Assembly: GCF_019448085.1 (NCBI RefSeq)
Contig: NZ_JAGFNZ010000001.1
Coordinates: 434,001-498,000, forward strand
DNA: 64,000 nucleotides
Direction: 5' to 3'
From: Caproiciproducens faecalis
GTDB lineage: Bacteria > Bacillota > Clostridia > Oscillospirales > Acutalibacteraceae
Position 1 is the stretch's first letter. Each line of letters opens with the position of its first letter. The translations under genes were made by a program, and so were the position numbers. The notes below the pieces were generated by a model. That model saw only the letters and a list, made by a program, of their open reading frames with translations. It was not told the DNA's origin and ran no database searches. Shown here in pieces: positions 63,465 to 64,000 of the stretch.

Positions 63465-64000
63465 TTAACTTGATGGATTCTGTTCATCCTGGTCATCAAG
63501 GCTTTCGTCCATCGCCATCAAAGTATGGTCTGCGGAACTTTCCACCTGAGTAGCTAAGACGTTAAGAGTAAGATTCAATTTAAAATTGTCGAGAACAGCT
63601 CCATTGTTGTTTACCCGGAATTTAACGTCAAAAGTTACTGATTTTTCCGGCTTTACAGCTGTTTGAGTTAATTTCTTTCCTTTGGAACCCTTTGTATACA
63701 AATAACTGTCTTTGCTGGCGCCCTTTTTAGACATAGTCCATCCGGTGACTGATTTTGGAAGAAGGATCTTCGGTGTGGGAGAAGAGGAGGATTTTTCCGC
63801 GATCCGTTCCCATTCCGGGGACAAATTTGCCTGCAAAGTAACCGGCATTGTACTTTTATTGGTAATGGTCCATTGAACGTAATACACTTTGTCTTTGATG
63901 GGATCACAATCCGGAGTACAATCGGGAGTACACTCAATCTGAAAATCGGACTCCTCAACTTCGGCCAGATCCTTGCTAGGGCCACCTTTTTCTTTACTGC
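63465..64000 (-). CDS. surface protein related to SipW cluster (5' partial)
   Basis: The frame is open to the right edge, so the N-terminus is missing; 178 codons are seen. Features are a Cys-rich repeat (IECTPDCTPDCDP), a strand-rich domain (VYYVQWTITNKSTMPVTLQA) resembling the SipW-type domains, KSVTFDVKFRVNNNGAVLDN, and an acidic end. Upstream extension was read from the sequence; an internal GTG at 63887 is not the real start. Likely first or second gene of the same operon as the three genes downstream. Confidence 0.75.
   Translation of the reverse strand, partial: SKEKGGPSKDLAEVEESDFQIECTPDCTPDCDPIKDKVYYVQWTITNKSTMPVTLQANLSPEWERIAEKSSSSPTPKILLPKSVTGWTMSKKGASKDSYLYTKGSKGKKLTQTAVKPEKSVTFDVKFRVNNNGAVLDNFKLNLTLNVLATQVESSADHTLMAMDESLDDQDEQNPSS

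Overview
The window looks like a chromosomal segment of a spore-forming Gram-positive anaerobe of the Clostridia. Its moderate GC content, glgB-glgC-glgD-glgA cluster, TIGR00282-type phosphodiesterase and SipW-type surface proteins suggest an Oscillospiraceae/Ruminococcaceae-like organism. This placement is inference from gene content (spoIID, spoVS, dacF-like carboxypeptidase, rny, C+ rpmG, T-box leaders, PRD antiterminator); there is no 16S gene in the window.

Layout. 0-2.4 kb: end of a branched-chain amino acid ABC operon (livM-livG-livF). 2.4-7.4 kb: spoIID-like gene, citrate synthase with a leader hairpin, an unknown membrane protein and gapA. 7.5-10.7 kb (minus): a PTS operon of PRD antiterminator, NagE-type IIBC and separate IIA, with a RAT/terminator leader. 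11-18.6 kb: glycogen genes glgBCDA, a GH3 protein and an unknown small protein. 18.8-20.8 kb: small membrane protein, XRE regulator, histidine phosphatase. 20.8-25.1 kb: leucine T-box, leuA, leuB, azlCD. 25.2-32.6 kb: dCMP deaminase, ksgA, and a minus-strand series ddl-murI-ywiB-argS-hcy. 32.8-37.3 kb: an unknown protein, then rpmG-secE-nusG-rplK-rplA-rplJ-rplL with L1-type and L10 leader RNA elements. 37.3-44.7 kb: dacF-like gene, metallophosphoesterase, recG-fakA, spoVS and ymdB. 44.9-47.5 kb: glnK-(97 aa membrane protein)-amt with a tandem-terminator leader, lying between ymdB-spoVS and rny. 47.6-51.8 kb: rny and T-box-controlled thrS.

52.1-64 kb is the accessory part. A tRNA-Gly(CCC) gene is followed by three tandem ~170 bp units, each starting with the last 21 bp of the tRNA plus its terminator. 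Then come a lower-GC pair of translationally coupled unknown genes, a frameshifted serine-recombinase remnant, a MalT-like LuxR-family ATPase regulator, a small unknown protein and a 970-residue GLUG/beta-helix surface protein. A 22-bp motif stands in front of both the regulator and the downstream pair, suggesting autoregulation and local activation. The last 3.4 kb (minus) encode SipW-type (TasA/camelysin-like) matrix proteins and a sortase-type surface protein, with the first gene cut by the window edge.

Most core genes are ordinary. The observations most worth a second look are the tRNA-repeat array with the unknown gene pair, the LuxR regulator motif, the two L1 rRNA-mimic leaders, the duplicated terminator modules before glnK, and the loss of the ADP-glucose-binding lysine in GlgA. 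All judgements are by eye; no database search was run.
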